From: Ignavigranum ruoffiae
GTDB lineage: Bacteria > Bacillota > Bacilli > Lactobacillales > Aerococcaceae
Reading direction: 5' to 3'
NCBI RefSeq assembly: GCF_900110675.1
Contig: NZ_FOEN01000005.1
Coordinates: forward strand, 1 to 64,000
Length of the DNA: 64,000 bases
Below the pieces are notes generated by a model, which did not search any database, had not been told where the DNA came from, and saw only the letters and a program-made list of their open reading frames with translations. Shown here one piece after another: positions 35,317 through 46,735 of this stretch. The stretch's first letter is position 1; each line of letters begins with the position of its first letter. A program made the position numbers and the translations under genes.

Positions 35317-35373
35317 AATGCTCAATTTAATTACTGTTTTCCTATTGGCATTAGGAAGTTTAAACTCAGCATT
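35317..35373 (-). promoter_or_regulatory. Stem-loop in the rpsK-rpoA gap
   Basis: A 57-base hairpin has three consecutive helices: AATGCT/AGCATT (35317-35322, 35368-35373), a 7-pair A/T helix (35324-35330, 35360-35366) and TTCCTA/TAGGAA (35339-35344, 35352-35357). One position that mismatches on the plus strand becomes G-U in minus RNA, so it is formed by the transcript of this operon. It lacks a U-run; a processing or translational control site for rpoA is possible. Confidence 0.5.
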
Positions 35374-35375
35374 GC

Positions 35376-35762
35376 TTATACACGACGGCGTTTTGGTGGA
35401 CGAGCTCCATTATGAGGAATTGGAGTCACATCACGGATTGCAGTTACATCTAATCCAGTCGCTTGTAATGAACGAATGGCAGATTCACGACCAGAACCTG
35501 GACCTTTGACTGCGACCTCAACGGATTTCATTCCATGTTCAATTGCGCCTTTAGCGGCTACTTCTGAAGCCATCTGTGCGGCGAATGGGGTTGATTTCTT
35601 AGATCCGCGGAATCCTAATGATCCGGCTGAAGACCAAGAAATTGCATTTCCTTTTTCATCGGTAATCATCACAAGAGTGTTGTTAAAGGTTGAACGAATA
35701 TGAGCAATCCCTTTTTCAACATTTTTCTTGATACGACGACGACGAGATTGTTGTTTTGCCAT
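35376..35762 (-). CDS. rpsK: 30S ribosomal protein S11
   Basis: A 128-residue platform protein of the small subunit near the mRNA exit. Conserved stretches are [31 protein letters not shown] and the C-terminal [12 protein letters not shown]. It follows rpsM by 25 bases. Confidence 0.98.
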   Translation of the reverse strand: MAKQQSRRRRIKKNVEKGIAHIRSTFNNTLVMITDEKGNAISWSSAGSLGFRGSKKSTPFAAQMASEVAAKGAIEHGMKSVEVAVKGPGSGRESAIRSLQATGLDVTAIRDVTPIPHNGARPPKRRRV

Positions 35763-35787
35763 TGATTTAACCTCCTTTATTCAGATT

Positions 35788-36144
35788 CTATTTAGTAATT
35801 GCTTTCTTAGGACCCTTACGAGTGCGGGCATTGTTCTTTGTATTTTGTCCACGTACTGGTAAGTTACGACGGTGGCGCATACCACGGTATGAACCGGTTT
35901 CTTGTAAACGTTTGATGTTCAAGCTTACTTCCCGACGTAGGTCACCTTCAACTTTAATACTATCGACGATTTCACGAATACGGTCTAATTCATCGTTAGT
36001 TAAGTCTTTTACTCGAGTATCTTCAGAGACATTGGCTTGAACTAAGATGTCTTCAGCTGTACTCTTTCCAATTCCGTAAATGTATGTTAATGCAATAACG
36101 ATACGTTTTTCACGTGGGATATCTACTCCAGCTATACGAGCCAT
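35788..36144 (-). CDS. rpsM: 30S ribosomal protein S13
   Basis: A 118-residue small-subunit head protein that contacts the 50S subunit and P-site tRNA. Signature [14 protein letters not shown] at the start and [15 protein letters not shown] near the basic C-terminus, where [11 protein letters not shown] follows. Confidence 0.98.
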   Translation of the reverse strand: MARIAGVDIPREKRIVIALTYIYGIGKSTAEDILVQANVSEDTRVKDLTNDELDRIREIVDSIKVEGDLRREVSLNIKRLQETGSYRGMRHRRNLPVRGQNTKNNARTRKGPKKAITK

Positions 36145-36157
36145 TTATTTCCCTCCT

Positions 36158-36271
36158 TTAACCTTGACGTTGTTTATGTTTTGGATTGTCACAAATTACC
36201 ATCACTTTTCCGTTACGTTTGATAATTTTGCACTTTTCACAAATTGGTTTAACTGATGCTCTAACTTTCAT
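36158..36271 (-). CDS. rpmJ: 50S ribosomal protein L36
   Basis: A 37-residue protein: it starts [15 protein letters not shown] and ends NPKHKQRQG. Cys11, Cys14, Cys27 and His33 form the zinc site, so this is the zinc-binding form. The gene lies in its usual place between infA and rpsM and is below common length cut-offs. Confidence 0.97.
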   Translation of the reverse strand: MKVRASVKPICEKCKIIKRNGKVMVICDNPKHKQRQG

Positions 36272-36297
36272 CGTGTTCCCTCCTTAAAATAATAACC

Positions 36298-36516
36298 TTA
36301 TTTAAAACGGTACGTAATTCGACCCTTTGTTAAATCATAAGGAGACATTTCAACTGTGACTTTATCTCCTGGTAAAATGCGGATGTAGTTCATACGGATT
36401 TTACCTGATACATGGGCTAAAATCTCATGACCATTCTCTAATTCAACTTTGAACATTGTATTGGGTAATGTTTCAACAACAATTCCTTCAACTTCGATTA
36501 CATCATCTTTCGCCAT
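36298..36516 (-). CDS. infA: Translation initiation factor IF-1
   Basis: A 72-residue OB-fold protein that binds the ribosomal A site during initiation. The sequence [19 protein letters not shown] and the ending [14 protein letters not shown] are canonical. It lies between adk and rpmJ; the map gene often found here in other Firmicutes is absent. Confidence 0.98.
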   Translation of the reverse strand: MAKDDVIEVEGIVVETLPNTMFKVELENGHEILAHVSGKIRMNYIRILPGDKVTVEMSPYDLTKGRITYRFK

Positions 36517-36572
36517 TGATATTCCTCCTTTACCAGCAAGATAATTTATGATTATTCTTGTACAAGAACATC

Positions 36573-37223
36573 TTATTCTCCTAAGATATTCCGTACTTCG
36601 CGATAAACATTCTCAATTGGTTGTTCCCCATTGATACGCGTTAATAAGCCGAGCTGATCATAATGCTCTAAAATTGGACGGGTCGTATCATATTGTAATT
36701 GAATACGGTGGCCGACCTTTTCTGGTTTATCGTCTTCTCTTTGGACAAACTCAGTTGAACCGCACACATCACACACCCCATCAACCTTAGGTGGGTTGAA
36801 GATCTTGTGATAAGTCGCTCCACAATTTGCACAGACGATACGTCCACTTAAACGTTCTTTGAGTACTTCTGGATCGACATCAATGTAAATCACATGGTCA
36901 ATCTTTTGGCCTAAGTCTTGTAGATTTTGATCCAAGGCTTGAGCTTGATCAATTGTCCGTGGATAACCATCTAACATAAAGCCTTGCTCTTGAACATCGG
37001 CTTGTGATAGACGTTCTTTCACCAGTTTATTGGTAATTTCATCCGGCACTAAATTACCATTATCAGTATATTTCTTTGCTTCTAAACCTAGAGGAGTTTC
37101 GTTCTTAATTGCACTACGAAAAATATCTCCAGTAGCAATATGAACCATTGGATAATCCTTGGAAATATGCTCACTTTGGGTTCCTTTACCAGCACCTGGT
37201 AAGCCCATTAAAATAATATTCAT
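36573..37223 (-). CDS. adk: Adenylate kinase
   Basis: A 216-residue enzyme interconverting ATP + AMP and two ADP. P-loop [14 protein letters not shown]; the long lid carries four cysteines (CANCGATYH and CDVCGSTEF), a zinc-binding lid typical of Gram-positive Adk. It follows secY by 21 bases. Confidence 0.97.
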   Translation of the reverse strand: MNIILMGLPGAGKGTQSEHISKDYPMVHIATGDIFRSAIKNETPLGLEAKKYTDNGNLVPDEITNKLVKERLSQADVQEQGFMLDGYPRTIDQAQALDQNLQDLGQKIDHVIYIDVDPEVLKERLSGRIVCANCGATYHKIFNPPKVDGVCDVCGSTEFVQREDDKPEKVGHRIQLQYDTTRPILEHYDQLGLLTRINGEQPIENVYREVRNILGE

Positions 37224-37244
37224 CTTGTCTACTCCCTCTGTTTA

Positions 37245-38543
37245 TTAATTCTGTAAATTTAAGAATCCCTTGTAACGACGTTTGACCATGCGTCCTTCCA
37301 CTTGCTTAGCAGTTTCAATAGCTACCCCAACGACAATTAATAAACTCGTCCCTGATAAAGACAAGGTCATCGGCACATCAATAAAGAACCCAACGACAAT
37401 CGGAGCCACAGCAATAATAACTAGATAGATCGCTCCGACACCACTTAAGCGGTTCAAGATGGTGGTTAAATAGCTTTCCGTATCATTTCCCGGCCGCACA
37501 CTTGGAATATAACCAGATTGCTTCTGTAAATTCTCGGCGACTTTCTCTGGATTGACTTGGATTAAAGCATAGAAGTAAGTAAATGCGATTAACAAGAGTG
37601 TATAGAATATGGCCCCATAAGGATGTCTTAAATCAAAGACTTTAACAATCTCACGGATGATCCAGTGTTTATTAGACATATCCATAAATGAGAAAATTTG
37701 TTGAGGGGTCGTAATGAATGATGAAGCAAAGATGACTGGAATAACTCCAGCAGAATTAATTTTCAACGGTAAATGAGCCATATATTTAGCCCCTGATGCC
37801 CGTTTAGAATGATGGATTGGAATCCGTCTTTGGGCGCGCTCAACCAAGACTACCATAATAATAGCTAACACTAAAATTAATAGGATACCTAATAAAATAA
37901 GTAAGTTTTGGGTGAATTTATCACCGGCGCCTACTAGGCTGGTTTGAACATATTGATAGATATCTTTCGGCACTTCAGAAACAATCCCGGCAAAGATAAT
38001 CATTGACACACCGTTTCCTATACCGTTGCGAGTAATCTGTTCACCCATCCAAACTAACAACATGGTTCCTGCCGTTAATACCAAGGCGATAGTTACGAAA
38101 GTTGTTGCTGTAGGGTTAGCGATTAAACCTAAACCAGATAATTGGTTGAAACCATACGCCAAACCAAGTGATTGGAAGAAACCCATAATAATGGCCAGAT
38201 AAGTTGAGGCTTGGTTCAACTTCCGTCTGCCGACCTCACCTTGTTTAGACCATTCAGTAAATTTCGGCACCAAGTCCATCTGTAAGAGCTGCATAATAAT
38301 TGAAGCAGTAATGTATGGAGAAACCCCCATAGCAAATAATGAAAAGCGTTTTAATGCTCCCCCACCAAATGTATTCAATAACCCTAAAATACCACTATCG
38401 GCAATTGTCTTCAATGCTTCAGCATTTACGCCTGGAACCGGAATATGTACACCCAAACGAAATACGGCAAAAATAAACAATGTAAATAAGATACGCCGTC
38501 GAATATCACGAGTTGTAAATGCATTTTTTATAAAGGTAAACAT
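37245..38543 (-). CDS. secY: Preprotein translocase channel subunit SecY
   Basis: A 432-residue protein with ten membrane helices forming the protein-conducting channel. FRLGVHIPVPGVNAEAL in the first loop and the plug region FGGGALKRFSLFAMGVSPYI are conserved. Its start overlaps the rplO stop by one base, so translation is coupled. Confidence 0.97.
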   Translation of the reverse strand: MFTFIKNAFTTRDIRRRILFTLFIFAVFRLGVHIPVPGVNAEALKTIADSGILGLLNTFGGGALKRFSLFAMGVSPYITASIIMQLLQMDLVPKFTEWSKQGEVGRRKLNQASTYLAIIMGFFQSLGLAYGFNQLSGLGLIANPTATTFVTIALVLTAGTMLLVWMGEQITRNGIGNGVSMIIFAGIVSEVPKDIYQYVQTSLVGAGDKFTQNLLILLGILLILVLAIIMVVLVERAQRRIPIHHSKRASGAKYMAHLPLKINSAGVIPVIFASSFITTPQQIFSFMDMSNKHWIIREIVKVFDLRHPYGAIFYTLLLIAFTYFYALIQVNPEKVAENLQKQSGYIPSVRPGNDTESYLTTILNRLSGVGAIYLVIIAVAPIVVGFFIDVPMTLSLSGTSLLIVVGVAIETAKQVEGRMVKRRYKGFLNLQN

Positions 38544-38983
38544 TAAATCACCTCGATTGATCCACCTGCTGTAGCGATGGCTTCTTCAGCAGTTTTAGAG
38601 AATTTGTGAGCTTGAATCGTTAACTTACGATCTAACTTGCCATTACCTAAAATCTTCACTCCACTTAATTCTTGTTTGATAAGACCTACTTCTTTAAGTA
38701 AAGTTGGAGTTACTGTTGTACCATCTTCAAATCGATTCAATGATTCTAGATTTACGGTTGCATATTCTTTACGGTTCATGTTGGTGAAACCACGTTTAGG
38801 AAGTCGACGAGATAATGGGGTTTGTCCACCTTCAAAACCTAGTTTAACTTTCCCACCAGAACGTTGTTTTAACCCTTTTTGTCCACGTCCTGCAGTCTTA
38901 CCATTTCCAGAACCTTGTCCACGTCCAACGCGGTTACGGTCTTGACGAGAGCCTTCATTTGCTTGTAAAGTATGAAGTTTCAT
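38543..38983 (-). CDS. rplO: 50S ribosomal protein L15
   Basis: A 146-residue early-assembly protein. The glycine/arginine-rich N-terminus [19 protein letters not shown] and [17 protein letters not shown] are diagnostic. It is followed directly by secY. Confidence 0.97.
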   Translation of the reverse strand: MKLHTLQANEGSRQDRNRVGRGQGSGNGKTAGRGQKGLKQRSGGKVKLGFEGGQTPLSRRLPKRGFTNMNRKEYATVNLESLNRFEDGTTVTPTLLKEVGLIKQELSGVKILGNGKLDRKLTIQAHKFSKTAEEAIATAGGSIEVI

Positions 38984-39013
38984 AGCTTCGGCACCTCCTT
39001 ATTTAGTAATAAA

Positions 39014-39193
39014 TTATACTTCTTTAAATTCAACTAGATGTTCAATAGATTTAATCATGCCACGAATTGCTTCGTTATCAGGCTTAGTCACTACTTTATA
39101 AGTCTTGGTTAGCCCCAAAGCTTTAGCAGTATTGATATGGTTTTGTTTACGACCGATTAAACTTTTCATTAATTTAATTTCTAAGTTCGCCAT
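39014..39193 (-). CDS. rpmD: 50S ribosomal protein L30
   Basis: A 59-residue protein beginning [19 protein letters not shown] and ending EHLVEFKEV, the short bacterial L30. It lies between rpsE and rplO as usual and is below the length cut-off of many ORF finders. AGGAGG-like GGAGGAAAG precedes the ATG. Confidence 0.96.
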   Translation of the reverse strand: MANLEIKLMKSLIGRKQNHINTAKALGLTKTYKVVTKPDNEAIRGMIKSIEHLVEFKEV

Positions 39194-39203
39194 ATCTTTC
39201 CTC

Positions 39204-39707
39204 CTAACCTAGCAATTCTTCAACAGATTTACCACGTAAATCTGCAACTTCTTCAGCTACCTTTAATTGTTTAAGGCCTTCAACAGTTGCACGAATCATA
39301 TTGATTGGTGTGTTAGATCCTAGTGATTTACTAGTTACATCACCAATACCGGCTAATTCGACAACGGCACGAACAGGGCCACCAGCAGCAATTCCAGAAC
39401 CGGCGATCGCTGGTTTTAATAATACACGACCACCACAGAATTCACCGATGGTTTCGTGAGGAATCGTTGTTCCAGTCATTGGAACTGAGATCATGTTCTT
39501 CTTACCGTTCTCAATGGCTTTACGGATAGCTTCTGGAACTTCCGCAGCTTTCCCAGTACCGAAACCAACATGACCATTTTGGTCACCAACAACGACAAGG
39601 GCTGAGAAACGTAGACGGCGTCCACCTTTTACAACTTTAGTCACTCGGTTAATTGCAACCACACGGTCAGTAATTTCACCAAGTGTTTCTGGATTAATAA
39701 ATTCCAT
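39204..39707 (-). CDS. rpsE: 30S ribosomal protein S5
   Basis: A 167-residue protein involved in decoding fidelity. [20 protein letters not shown] forms the RNA-binding loop where spectinomycin-resistance changes occur in other species; the wild-type pattern appears present. It follows rplR. Confidence 0.97.
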   Translation of the reverse strand: MEFINPETLGEITDRVVAINRVTKVVKGGRRLRFSALVVVGDQNGHVGFGTGKAAEVPEAIRKAIENGKKNMISVPMTGTTIPHETIGEFCGGRVLLKPAIAGSGIAAGGPVRAVVELAGIGDVTSKSLGSNTPINMIRATVEGLKQLKVAEEVADLRGKSVEELLG

Positions 39708-39727
39708 TCTTGGGTGTCCTCCTTCTC

Positions 39728-40084
39728 TTAAAATTCTAGTCCGGCTTCACGAGCAGCTTCAGCTAAAGCTTTCACGCGTCCGTGATAAATGTAACCACCA
39801 CGGTCAAAGACAACTTTTTTGTGACCTTTCTCGATGGCACGTTCAGCAACTAATTTACCAACTGCTTGGGCTTGTTCTGTTTTTGAGCCTTCTGCAATTG
39901 TTTGATCATTACTAGAGGCACTAACTAGCGTCACACCCGCTACGTCATCAATTAATTGAGCGTAGATGTTTGTATTCGAACGGAATACATTTAAGCGTGG
40001 GCACTCAGCAGTACCAGAGAGTTTATTTCTAACGCGCATATGGCGTTTTTTACGTAATTTATTCTTATCTGGTTTTGATATCAC
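39728..40084 (-). CDS. rplR: 50S ribosomal protein L18
   Basis: A 118-residue 5S rRNA-binding protein. I place the start at GTG 40084 ([15 protein letters not shown]), six bases after AGAGGTG; an in-frame GTG at 40093 is part of that ribosome binding site. The C-terminal [20 protein letters not shown] is diagnostic. Confidence 0.95.
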   Translation of the reverse strand: MISKPDKNKLRKKRHMRVRNKLSGTAECPRLNVFRSNTNIYAQLIDDVAGVTLVSASSNDQTIAEGSKTEQAQAVGKLVAERAIEKGHKKVVFDRGGYIYHGRVKALAEAAREAGLEF

Positions 40085-40132
40085 AATTGTCACCTCTTTA
40101 TTTTAAATTTATATATGATGATGGGCTGGCGA

Positions 40133-40669
40133 TTATTTACCAGTCTTACCTTCTTTACGACGAACATATTCGCCAACGTACTTAATTCCTTTACCTTTAT
40201 AAGGTTCTGGTGGACGAACAGCACGGATATTGGCAGCTAGTTCGCCAACTTTTTCTTTGCTGGTTCCTTCAACGACGATTTGAGTATTTGAAGGAACTTC
40301 AATACTGATACCTTCACCAGGTTCGAACTCAACCGGATGAGAAAGACCTACGTTCAAGACTAATTTGCTGCCTTGTTTTTGGGCCCGGTATCCAACACCG
40401 ACTAATTCTAACTCTTTCTTGAATCCTGTAGATACGCCTTCAATCATGTTCGCTACTAATGAACGAGTTGTGCCATGGATTGAGCGCATTTCTTTTTGAT
40501 CGTTAGGACGGGTAAAGTTAATGGAATTATCTTCAATCTTCACGGTAATGTTTGAATTAAGTTCACGTGATAATTCACCTTTAGGACCTTTAACAGTAAC
40601 TGTTTGCCCGTCTAGTTCCACGGTCACTCCTGAAGGGATTTCGATGGTTTTATTTCCAATACGACTCAC
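40133..40669 (-). CDS. rplF: 50S ribosomal protein L6
   Basis: A 178-residue protein at the base of the L7/L12 stalk. It starts with GTG ([17 protein letters not shown]) nine bases after AAGGAGG, and the C-terminal [20 protein letters not shown] is diagnostic. Confidence 0.97.
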   Translation of the reverse strand: MSRIGNKTIEIPSGVTVELDGQTVTVKGPKGELSRELNSNITVKIEDNSINFTRPNDQKEMRSIHGTTRSLVANMIEGVSTGFKKELELVGVGYRAQKQGSKLVLNVGLSHPVEFEPGEGISIEVPSNTQIVVEGTSKEKVGELAANIRAVRPPEPYKGKGIKYVGEYVRRKEGKTGK

Positions 40670-40710
40670 AGGACCGCACCTCCTTATATTATATCTCTTA
40701 TTTGCTTAAA

Positions 40711-41109
40711 TTACCAAATGTAAGCGAGTATTTCGCCACCCACGCCTTGTTGACGTGCTTGTTTATCAGTAATCAAACCGTTTGATGTTGATACGATGGC
40801 AATGCCTAAGCCGTTCAAGACTTTAGGAACTTCATTTGATTTCGCATAAACACGTAAACCTGGTTTAGATATACGTTTCAAGCCAGAAATGACTTTTTCA
40901 TTATTGCGACCATATTTTAATTGTAATGTGAGCATGTTTTGCTTGTTATCTTCTTCAACTTCGTAACCTTTGATGAATCCTTCATTTTTAAGAATTTCAG
41001 CCATGGCTACTTTCATGTTTGAAGATGGAGCAGATACTGTCGCATGATTTTGTGCTAGGGCATTACGAATTCGTGTTAAAAAATCTGCAATTGGATCTGT
41101 CATAACCAT
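40711..41109 (-). CDS. rpsH: 30S ribosomal protein S8
   Basis: A 132-residue 16S rRNA-binding protein. [17 protein letters not shown] at the start and [20 protein letters not shown] near the C-terminus are conserved. In other bacteria S8 represses the spc operon; no leader site is apparent here. Confidence 0.97.
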   Translation of the reverse strand: MVMTDPIADFLTRIRNALAQNHATVSAPSSNMKVAMAEILKNEGFIKGYEVEEDNKQNMLTLQLKYGRNNEKVISGLKRISKPGLRVYAKSNEVPKVLNGLGIAIVSTSNGLITDKQARQQGVGGEILAYIW

Positions 41110-41145
41110 AAAAGTTTACCTCCTCGTTTTTAAGAATAATGGATA

Positions 41146-41331
41146 TTACCAACTTGCTTTCTTGACTCCAGGAATTTGTCCTTTATAAGCAAGTTCACGG
41201 AAGCAAATACGGCAAAGTTTAAATTTGCGAAATACTGAATGCGGACGTCCGCAACGTTCACAGCGTGTGTAATCTTGAACTGCATATTTATGTTTACGTT
41301 GTTGTTTATTAACCATTGATGATTTAGCCAA
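41146..41331 (-). CDS. rpsN: 30S ribosomal protein S14, zinc-binding type
   Basis: A 61-residue short S14 with two C-x-x-C pairs, [10 protein letters not shown] and LCRICFREL, forming a zinc site. This type Z form is standard in Gram-positive spc operons; a longer zinc-free paralogue may be encoded elsewhere. Confidence 0.97.
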   Translation of the reverse strand: MAKSSMVNKQQRKHKYAVQDYTRCERCGRPHSVFRKFKLCRICFRELAYKGQIPGVKKASW

Positions 41332-41348
41332 TATTTTCGCCTCCTTTA

Positions 41349-41891
41349 TTATTTTCTAAATGGCATACCTAACTCTTTAAGTAAGGCATAGGATTCTTCG
41401 TCAGTTTGAGCAGAAGTTACGATAACAATATCCATCCCTCTTACCTTATCGACATTATCATAAGAAATTTCAGGGAATATCAATTGTTCTTTAATCCCTA
41501 AGGTATAGTTTCCACGACCGTCAAAGGCCTTATTAGAAATCCCTTGGAAGTCACGAACACGTGGTAATGATACAGTAATTAATTTGTCTAAAAAGTCGTA
41601 CATTTTTTGATCACGTAGGGTAACTTTAGCCCCAATAGGCATTCCTTCACGTAAACGGAAACCAGCAATAGATTTCTTTGCTTTAGTAATTACTGGTTTT
41701 TGTCCAGCTAATAGGGTTAATTCGTCAACAGCTTTGTCTAAGTTTTTGGCGTTAGATACAGCGTCGCCCACACCCATATTGATGACAATCTTTTCAACTT
41801 TAGGAACTTGCATTACAGAAGTATAACTGAATTGTTCCATTAATTTTGGGGTAACTTCATCTCTAAATTTAATTTTTAAACGGTTTTCCAT
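41349..41891 (-). CDS. rplE: 50S ribosomal protein L5
   Basis: A 180-residue 5S rRNA-binding protein that touches P-site t[23 protein letters not shown] and [18 protein letters not shown] are diagnostic. Confidence 0.97.
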   Translation of the reverse strand: MENRLKIKFRDEVTPKLMEQFSYTSVMQVPKVEKIVINMGVGDAVSNAKNLDKAVDELTLLAGQKPVITKAKKSIAGFRLREGMPIGAKVTLRDQKMYDFLDKLITVSLPRVRDFQGISNKAFDGRGNYTLGIKEQLIFPEISYDNVDKVRGMDIVIVTSAQTDEESYALLKELGMPFRK

Positions 41892-41918
41892 GAATACTTA
41901 TCCTCCTTCCTCAAAGAA

Positions 41919-42224
41919 TTAGTTAAGTGTAGTGTTTGATTTCTTGGCAAAGCGAACTTTCTTGCCATCTTCTTCACGATAACCTACACGGCTAGTTTCT
42001 CCAGTTGATGGATCAACAAGTTGTACGTTAGATACGTGAATTGGGGCTGGAAATTCGTTCATTCCGCCGGTTGACATTTGGCTTGCTTTTTGGTGTTTCT
42101 TAGCGATATTAAGGCCTTCAACGACTACTTTGTCAGCCTTAGGCATCGTTTTAAGAACGGTTCCTTCTTTGCCTTTATCTTTACCAGCAATAATTCTGAC
42201 TTTATCGCCTGTTTTAATACGCAT
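41919..42224 (-). CDS. rplX: 50S ribosomal protein L24
   Basis: A 101-residue assembly-initiating protein. The KOW motif is [18 protein letters not shown]. It lies between rplN and rplE with GGAGG upstream. Confidence 0.97.
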   Translation of the reverse strand: MRIKTGDKVRIIAGKDKGKEGTVLKTMPKADKVVVEGLNIAKKHQKASQMSTGGMNEFPAPIHVSNVQLVDPSTGETSRVGYREEDGKKVRFAKKSNTTLN

Positions 42225-42250
42225 GTCCAGTTTCCTCCTTCGTTATGAGA

Positions 42251-42619
<369 letters not shown>

Positions 42620-42649
42620 TTATATCCTCCTTCCGACACTTATGGTCTA

Positions 42650-42916
42650 TTAGATAATTACTGCTTCTTCAACAACATCTAATAAGCGGAAGCGTTTCGT
42701 TTTAGACAATGGACGAGTTTCCATAATAGTAACGATGTCGCCTTCTTTAGCACGGTTTTGTTCATCATGTGCTACATATTTTTTAGAGTATTTTACACGT
42801 TTACCGTATTTAGGGTGTGTTTTACGCGTTTCAACAATTACAGTAATTGTCTTATCGTTCTTGGCAGAAATTACCCGACCACGGTATACTTTACGTTCAT
42901 TTCGTTCTGCTGTCAT
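42650..42916 (-). CDS. rpsQ: 30S ribosomal protein S17
   Basis: An 88-residue OB-fold protein binding the 5' domain of 16S r[22 protein letters not shown] and [16 protein letters not shown] are conserved. Confidence 0.97.
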   Translation of the reverse strand: MTAERNERKVYRGRVISAKNDKTITVIVETRKTHPKYGKRVKYSKKYVAHDEQNRAKEGDIVTIMETRPLSKTKRFRLLDVVEEAVII

Positions 42917-42933
42917 GTTATGCCTCCTTCACT

Positions 42934-43131
42934 CTATTGTTCAGACAATTCTTGCTCACGCAAGACTGTCTTGATCCGAGCAATCGTTTTACGTACTTTA
43001 CGTAAACGGGCAGTGTCTTCTAATTGTCCAGTTGCCAATTGGAATCGAAGATTGAAAAGTTCTTTTTTGAATTCTTTTTCTTTCTCAACCATTTGTGCAG
43101 TGGATAATTCTCTAATTTCTTTAATTTTCAT
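42934..43131 (-). CDS. rpmC: 50S ribosomal protein L29
   Basis: A 65-residue two-helix protein near the exit tunnel. The family start [10 protein letters not shown] is at ATG 43131, so the longer open frame (from 43155) is not used. [19 protein letters not shown] is diagnostic. It overlaps the end of rplP by 11 bases. Confidence 0.95.
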   Translation of the reverse strand: MKIKEIRELSTAQMVEKEKEFKKELFNLRFQLATGQLEDTARLRKVRKTIARIKTVLREQELSEQ

Positions 43132-43555
43132 TCGATTCACCACCATATTCTTCACGTTTTACAAATTTAGTCTTGATTGGTAACTTGTGTGAGGCCAAAC
43201 GGAAAGCTTCGCGAGCAACTTCTTCAGAGACTCCATCGATTTCAAATAGAATCTTACCCCGTTTAACTGGTGCTACCCATCCTTCTGGAGTACCTTTCCC
43301 TTTACCCATACGAACCCCAATAGCTTTACTGGTATATGATTTATGAGGGAAAATGTTAATCCAAACTTTCCCACCACGTTTCATAAAGCGTGTCATTGCA
43401 ATACGAGCAGCTTCGATTTGACGGTTGGTAATCCAATGAGATTCAATTGCCCGAAGACCGTAAGATCCGAAAGTAACCTCTTTACCACCTTTAGCTTCAC
43501 CACGCATACTTCCGCGGAATTCACGACGGTGTTTTACACGTTTAGGTACTAACAT
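43121..43555 (-). CDS. rplP: 50S ribosomal protein L16
   Basis: A 144-residue protein beside the A site. [19 protein letters not shown] and [17 protein letters not shown] are conserved. Confidence 0.98.
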   Translation of the reverse strand: MLVPKRVKHRREFRGSMRGEAKGGKEVTFGSYGLRAIESHWITNRQIEAARIAMTRFMKRGGKVWINIFPHKSYTSKAIGVRMGKGKGTPEGWVAPVKRGKILFEIDGVSEEVAREAFRLASHKLPIKTKFVKREEYGGESNEN

Positions 43556-43557
43556 CT

Positions 43558-44220
43558 TTATTTCCCTCCTTTCGTAGCTGGTTCTTGCACCATGCCCGGC
43601 AAGATTTCGCCACGGCTAATCCAAACTTTAACTCCTAATTTACCGTATTGTGTGTCAGCTTCTTCCCAAGCGTAGTCGATATCGTTACGCAAGGTATGCA
43701 ATGGAACGGTACCTTCACTATAGTGTTCGGTACGGGCCATATCGGCACCATTCAAACGTCCAGACACTTGGGTCTTGATTCCTTTGGCTCCTGCCCGCAT
43801 TACACGTTGGATGGCTTGTTTTTGAGCACGACGGAATGCAACCCGGTTTTCTAATTGACGAGCAATGTCTTCTGCGACTAATTTAGCATCAAGACTTGCT
43901 TCTTTAACTTCTACAATATTAATATGAACTTTCTTACCAGTTAGCTTCGCTAATTCATTCTTTAGAGTATCAACTTCTGTTCCACCTTTACCGATAACCA
44001 TTCCCGGCTTTGCAGTTGAAATAGAAACGACCACTCGGTTTGAAGCCCGTTCAATTTGAATTGTAGAAACAGAGGCTTCTGAAAGTTTTTTGTAAATAAA
44101 CTCACGAATTTTAATATCTTCGTGTAGGTATTCGGCGTACTTCTTGTCTGCATACCATTTAGCATCCCAGTCACGGATAACGCCAACACGCATACCTATT
44201 GGATGTACTTTTTGACCCAT
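43558..44220 (-). CDS. rpsC: 30S ribosomal protein S3
   Basis: A 220-residue protein at the mRNA entry channel. [20 protein letters not shown] at the start, KH motif [16 protein letters not shown] and the C-terminal [13 protein letters not shown] are present. Confidence 0.98.
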   Translation of the reverse strand: MGQKVHPIGMRVGVIRDWDAKWYADKKYAEYLHEDIKIREFIYKKLSEASVSTIQIERASNRVVVSISTAKPGMVIGKGGTEVDTLKNELAKLTGKKVHINIVEVKEASLDAKLVAEDIARQLENRVAFRRAQKQAIQRVMRAGAKGIKTQVSGRLNGADMARTEHYSEGTVPLHTLRNDIDYAWEEADTQYGKLGVKVWISRGEILPGMVQEPATKGGK

Positions 44221-44223
44221 TAA

Positions 44224-44580
44224 TTATGCCTCCTCTTTCTCTGATACCACAATGGTGATGTGGCTGGTTCTCTTGTTAATTGGTGAAGCTGAACCACGGG
44301 CACGTGGACGGAACCGTTTCATAGTTGGTCCTTCGTCAACGAATGCTTCACTAACATATAAGCTAGCTAGATCCAAATCATAATTATGTTCGGCGTTAGC
44401 GATAGCTGACATTAATACTTTCTCAACGACTTCAGCGGCACTGTTTGGAGTGAATTTCAAGATTGAAATAGCTTCCCCAACTTGTTTTCCTCGGATAAGG
44501 TCAATTACTAAACGTGCTTTACGAGGGGCAATGCGAACTGTCTTAGCCGTTGCTTTTGCAGATGTAACTTGTTCTGTCAT
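44224..44580 (-). CDS. rplV: 50S ribosomal protein L22
   Basis: A 118-residue protein whose loop lines the exit tunnel. [20 protein letters not shown] and the loop [20 protein letters not shown] are conserved; I see no macrolide-resistance insertion. Confidence 0.97.
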   Translation of the reverse strand: MTEQVTSAKATAKTVRIAPRKARLVIDLIRGKQVGEAISILKFTPNSAAEVVEKVLMSAIANAEHNYDLDLASLYVSEAFVDEGPTMKRFRPRARGSASPINKRTSHITIVVSEKEEA

Positions 44581-44596
44581 CTAATTCCCTCCTCTT

Positions 44597-44878
44597 TTAA
44601 CGTTTCTTAGTTTGTTTGTCATCTTTACTATGACCACGGTAAGTTCTTGTTGGTACAAATTCACCTAATTTATGACCGACCATATCTTCTTGGATATATA
44701 CAGGCACATGTTTACGACCATCATATACGGCAATGGTTAATCCGATAAAATTAGGGAAAATGGTTGAACGGCGTGACCAAGTTTTAATAACTTGTTTTTT
44801 ACTGTTTTCTGCTTGTGCTTCTACCTTTTTCATTAAGTGTTCATCAATAAAAGGTCCTTTTTTCAAACTACGACTCAC
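44597..44878 (-). CDS. rpsS: 30S ribosomal protein S19
   Basis: A 93-residue head protein. The start is a GTG at 44878 ([14 protein letters not shown] follows) with GGGAGG seven bases upstream; an upstream in-frame ATG at 44896 lies before that site. [20 protein letters not shown] is diagnostic. Confidence 0.95.
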   Translation of the reverse strand: MSRSLKKGPFIDEHLMKKVEAQAENSKKQVIKTWSRRSTIFPNFIGLTIAVYDGRKHVPVYIQEDMVGHKLGEFVPTRTYRGHSKDDKQTKKR

Positions 44879-44915
44879 GGTGTAGCCTCCCTTCATATAT
44901 TATCTGTGACTTTTA

Positions 44916-45746
44916 CTATCTTTTACGTTCACGGATGATTAAATTACTTGATTTTTTACGAGTTTTACGAGTTTTAAGACCTAATGTAGGTTTACCCCAA
45001 GGACTCATTGGGCTTGGATGCCCGATTGGTGCGCGACCTTCCCCACCACCGTGTGGGTGATCATTAGGGTTCATTACAGAACCACGAACGGTTGGACGTA
45101 TAGACAGCCAACGAGATCGTCCTGCTTTACCTTTATTAATCAGTTCATGTTGCTCGTTGCCAACAACACCAACAGTTGCTCGGCAAGTCGCTAGAATCAT
45201 TCGAACTTCACCTGAAGCTAATTTAACTAATACATATTTACCTTCTTGACCAAGCACTTGGGCACTCGCTCCGGCTGAACGCACTAATTGAGCTCCTTTA
45301 CCAGGTTTCAATTCAATATTATGAACGAAGGTACCTACTGGAATATTAGCTAATGGTAGGGCATTTCCTACTTGGATGTCTGCTTGAGGTCCTGATTCAA
45401 TCTTTTGACCTACTTTAATTCCTTTTGGTGCAATGATGTAAGTTTTTACCCCATCTTCGTAATGAACTAGGGCAATGTTAGCTGAACGATTTGGATCATA
45501 TTCAATCGTCTTAATCGTTCCAACCACTCCATCTTTATTTCGTTTGAAGTCGATAATCCGGTATGCCCGTTTATGACCCCCACCTTTATGGCGGACAGTG
45601 ATCTTACCTTGGCTGTTACGACCGGCTTTTTGTTTTTGCGATGATAAAAGTGTTTTTTCTGGTTTATCTGTCGTTAACACAGAGAAGTCATACCCTGTCA
45701 TATTACGACGACCATTTGTTGTCGCTTTATAATGTTTAATCGCCAC
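44916..45746 (-). CDS. rplB: 50S ribosomal protein L2
   Basis: A 276-residue protein required for subunit joining and peptidyl transfer. [19 protein letters not shown] and the C-terminal [19 protein letters not shown] containing the conserved histidine are present. Confidence 0.98.
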   Translation of the reverse strand: MAIKHYKATTNGRRNMTGYDFSVLTTDKPEKTLLSSQKQKAGRNSQGKITVRHKGGGHKRAYRIIDFKRNKDGVVGTIKTIEYDPNRSANIALVHYEDGVKTYIIAPKGIKVGQKIESGPQADIQVGNALPLANIPVGTFVHNIELKPGKGAQLVRSAGASAQVLGQEGKYVLVKLASGEVRMILATCRATVGVVGNEQHELINKGKAGRSRWLSIRPTVRGSVMNPNDHPHGGGEGRAPIGHPSPMSPWGKPTLGLKTRKTRKKSSNLIIRERKR

Positions 45747-45782
45747 TGGTTTTCCCTCCTATATTATTTGATTTAGTCTTGA

Positions 45783-46082
45783 TTATTCTTCGTCATCTGA
45801 CTCGAACAATTGAATATCAGCTGATTCTGGAGTTAATGTTACGATGGCTTTCTTATATTTACGGGTGAAGCCTTGGTAGCGACCCATACGTTTTGCTTTT
45901 CCATCAACATTAATTGTGTTTACTTTAGCTACTTTAACTCCTTCAAACATAGCTTCAACCGCTTGTTTGATTAAGTTCTTGTTGGCCCGACGATCAACTT
46001 CGAAAGTGTATTTCTTTTCGTCAATGGCATTCATCGATTGTTCGGTAATAACCGGACGTAGGATTACTTCAGAAAATTCCAT
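45783..46082 (-). CDS. rplW: 50S ribosomal protein L23
   Basis: A 99-residue exit-tunnel protein that docks trigger factor and [23 protein letters not shown] and [20 protein letters not shown] are typical. Its start overlaps the rplD stop by one base. Confidence 0.97.
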   Translation of the reverse strand: MEFSEVILRPVITEQSMNAIDEKKYTFEVDRRANKNLIKQAVEAMFEGVKVAKVNTINVDGKAKRMGRYQGFTRKYKKAIVTLTPESADIQLFESDDEE

Positions 46083-46705
46083 TATGCTAAAGCCTCCTCT
46101 ACTGTTGATAATGCTTGTTTAGTAATTAAGACTTTATCATAATTGACTAAGTCTAGAACATTCAAATTATTATCATCGATTACTTTTACATTTGGTAAGT
46201 TACGAGCTGATAAATAAGTGTTGTCGTTCTCTGCTTCTAAAACTAGCAATACTTTTTGGTCTAGGTTTAGTTTGTTCAATACTTCTTTGAATTCTTTGGT
46301 CTTTGGTCCATCGAAAGCTAAATCTTCAATCACGACGAAGCTTTCTTCAGCAACTTTTTGTGATAAAACAGATTGTAAGGCTAAACGACGTACTTTTTTA
46401 GGTAATTTATAGCTATATGAACGAGGTGTTGGTCCAAAGACGGTTCCTCCACCAACCCATTGTGGTGAACGGGTAGATCCTTGACGAGCACGTCCGGTAC
46501 CTTTTTGTCTCCAAGGTTTACGTCCACCGCCACTAACGGCGCTACGATTCTTAACCGCGTGAGTTCCTTGGCGTAATGAAGCACGTTGCATAATAACAGC
46601 GTCAAAGATAACTCCTTCATTTGGTTCAATTCCAAAGATGGCATCTTTTAATTCGATTTCTCCAGCATGGCTTCCGTCTTGTTTGAACATTGTTACTTTT
46701 GGCAT
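46082..46705 (-). CDS. rplD: 50S ribosomal protein L4
   Basis: A 207-residue protein whose loop reaches the exit tunnel ([20 protein letters not shown]). In several bacteria L4 also represses the S10 operon by binding its leader; the structured leader before rpsJ would be the site if this holds here. Confidence 0.97.
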   Translation of the reverse strand: MPKVTMFKQDGSHAGEIELKDAIFGIEPNEGVIFDAVIMQRASLRQGTHAVKNRSAVSGGGRKPWRQKGTGRARQGSTRSPQWVGGGTVFGPTPRSYSYKLPKKVRRLALQSVLSQKVAEESFVVIEDLAFDGPKTKEFKEVLNKLNLDQKVLLVLEAENDNTYLSARNLPNVKVIDDNNLNVLDLVNYDKVLITKQALSTVEEALA

Positions 46706-46735
46706 TCTCTCGTTCCTCCCTTCTTATCTCTGAAT

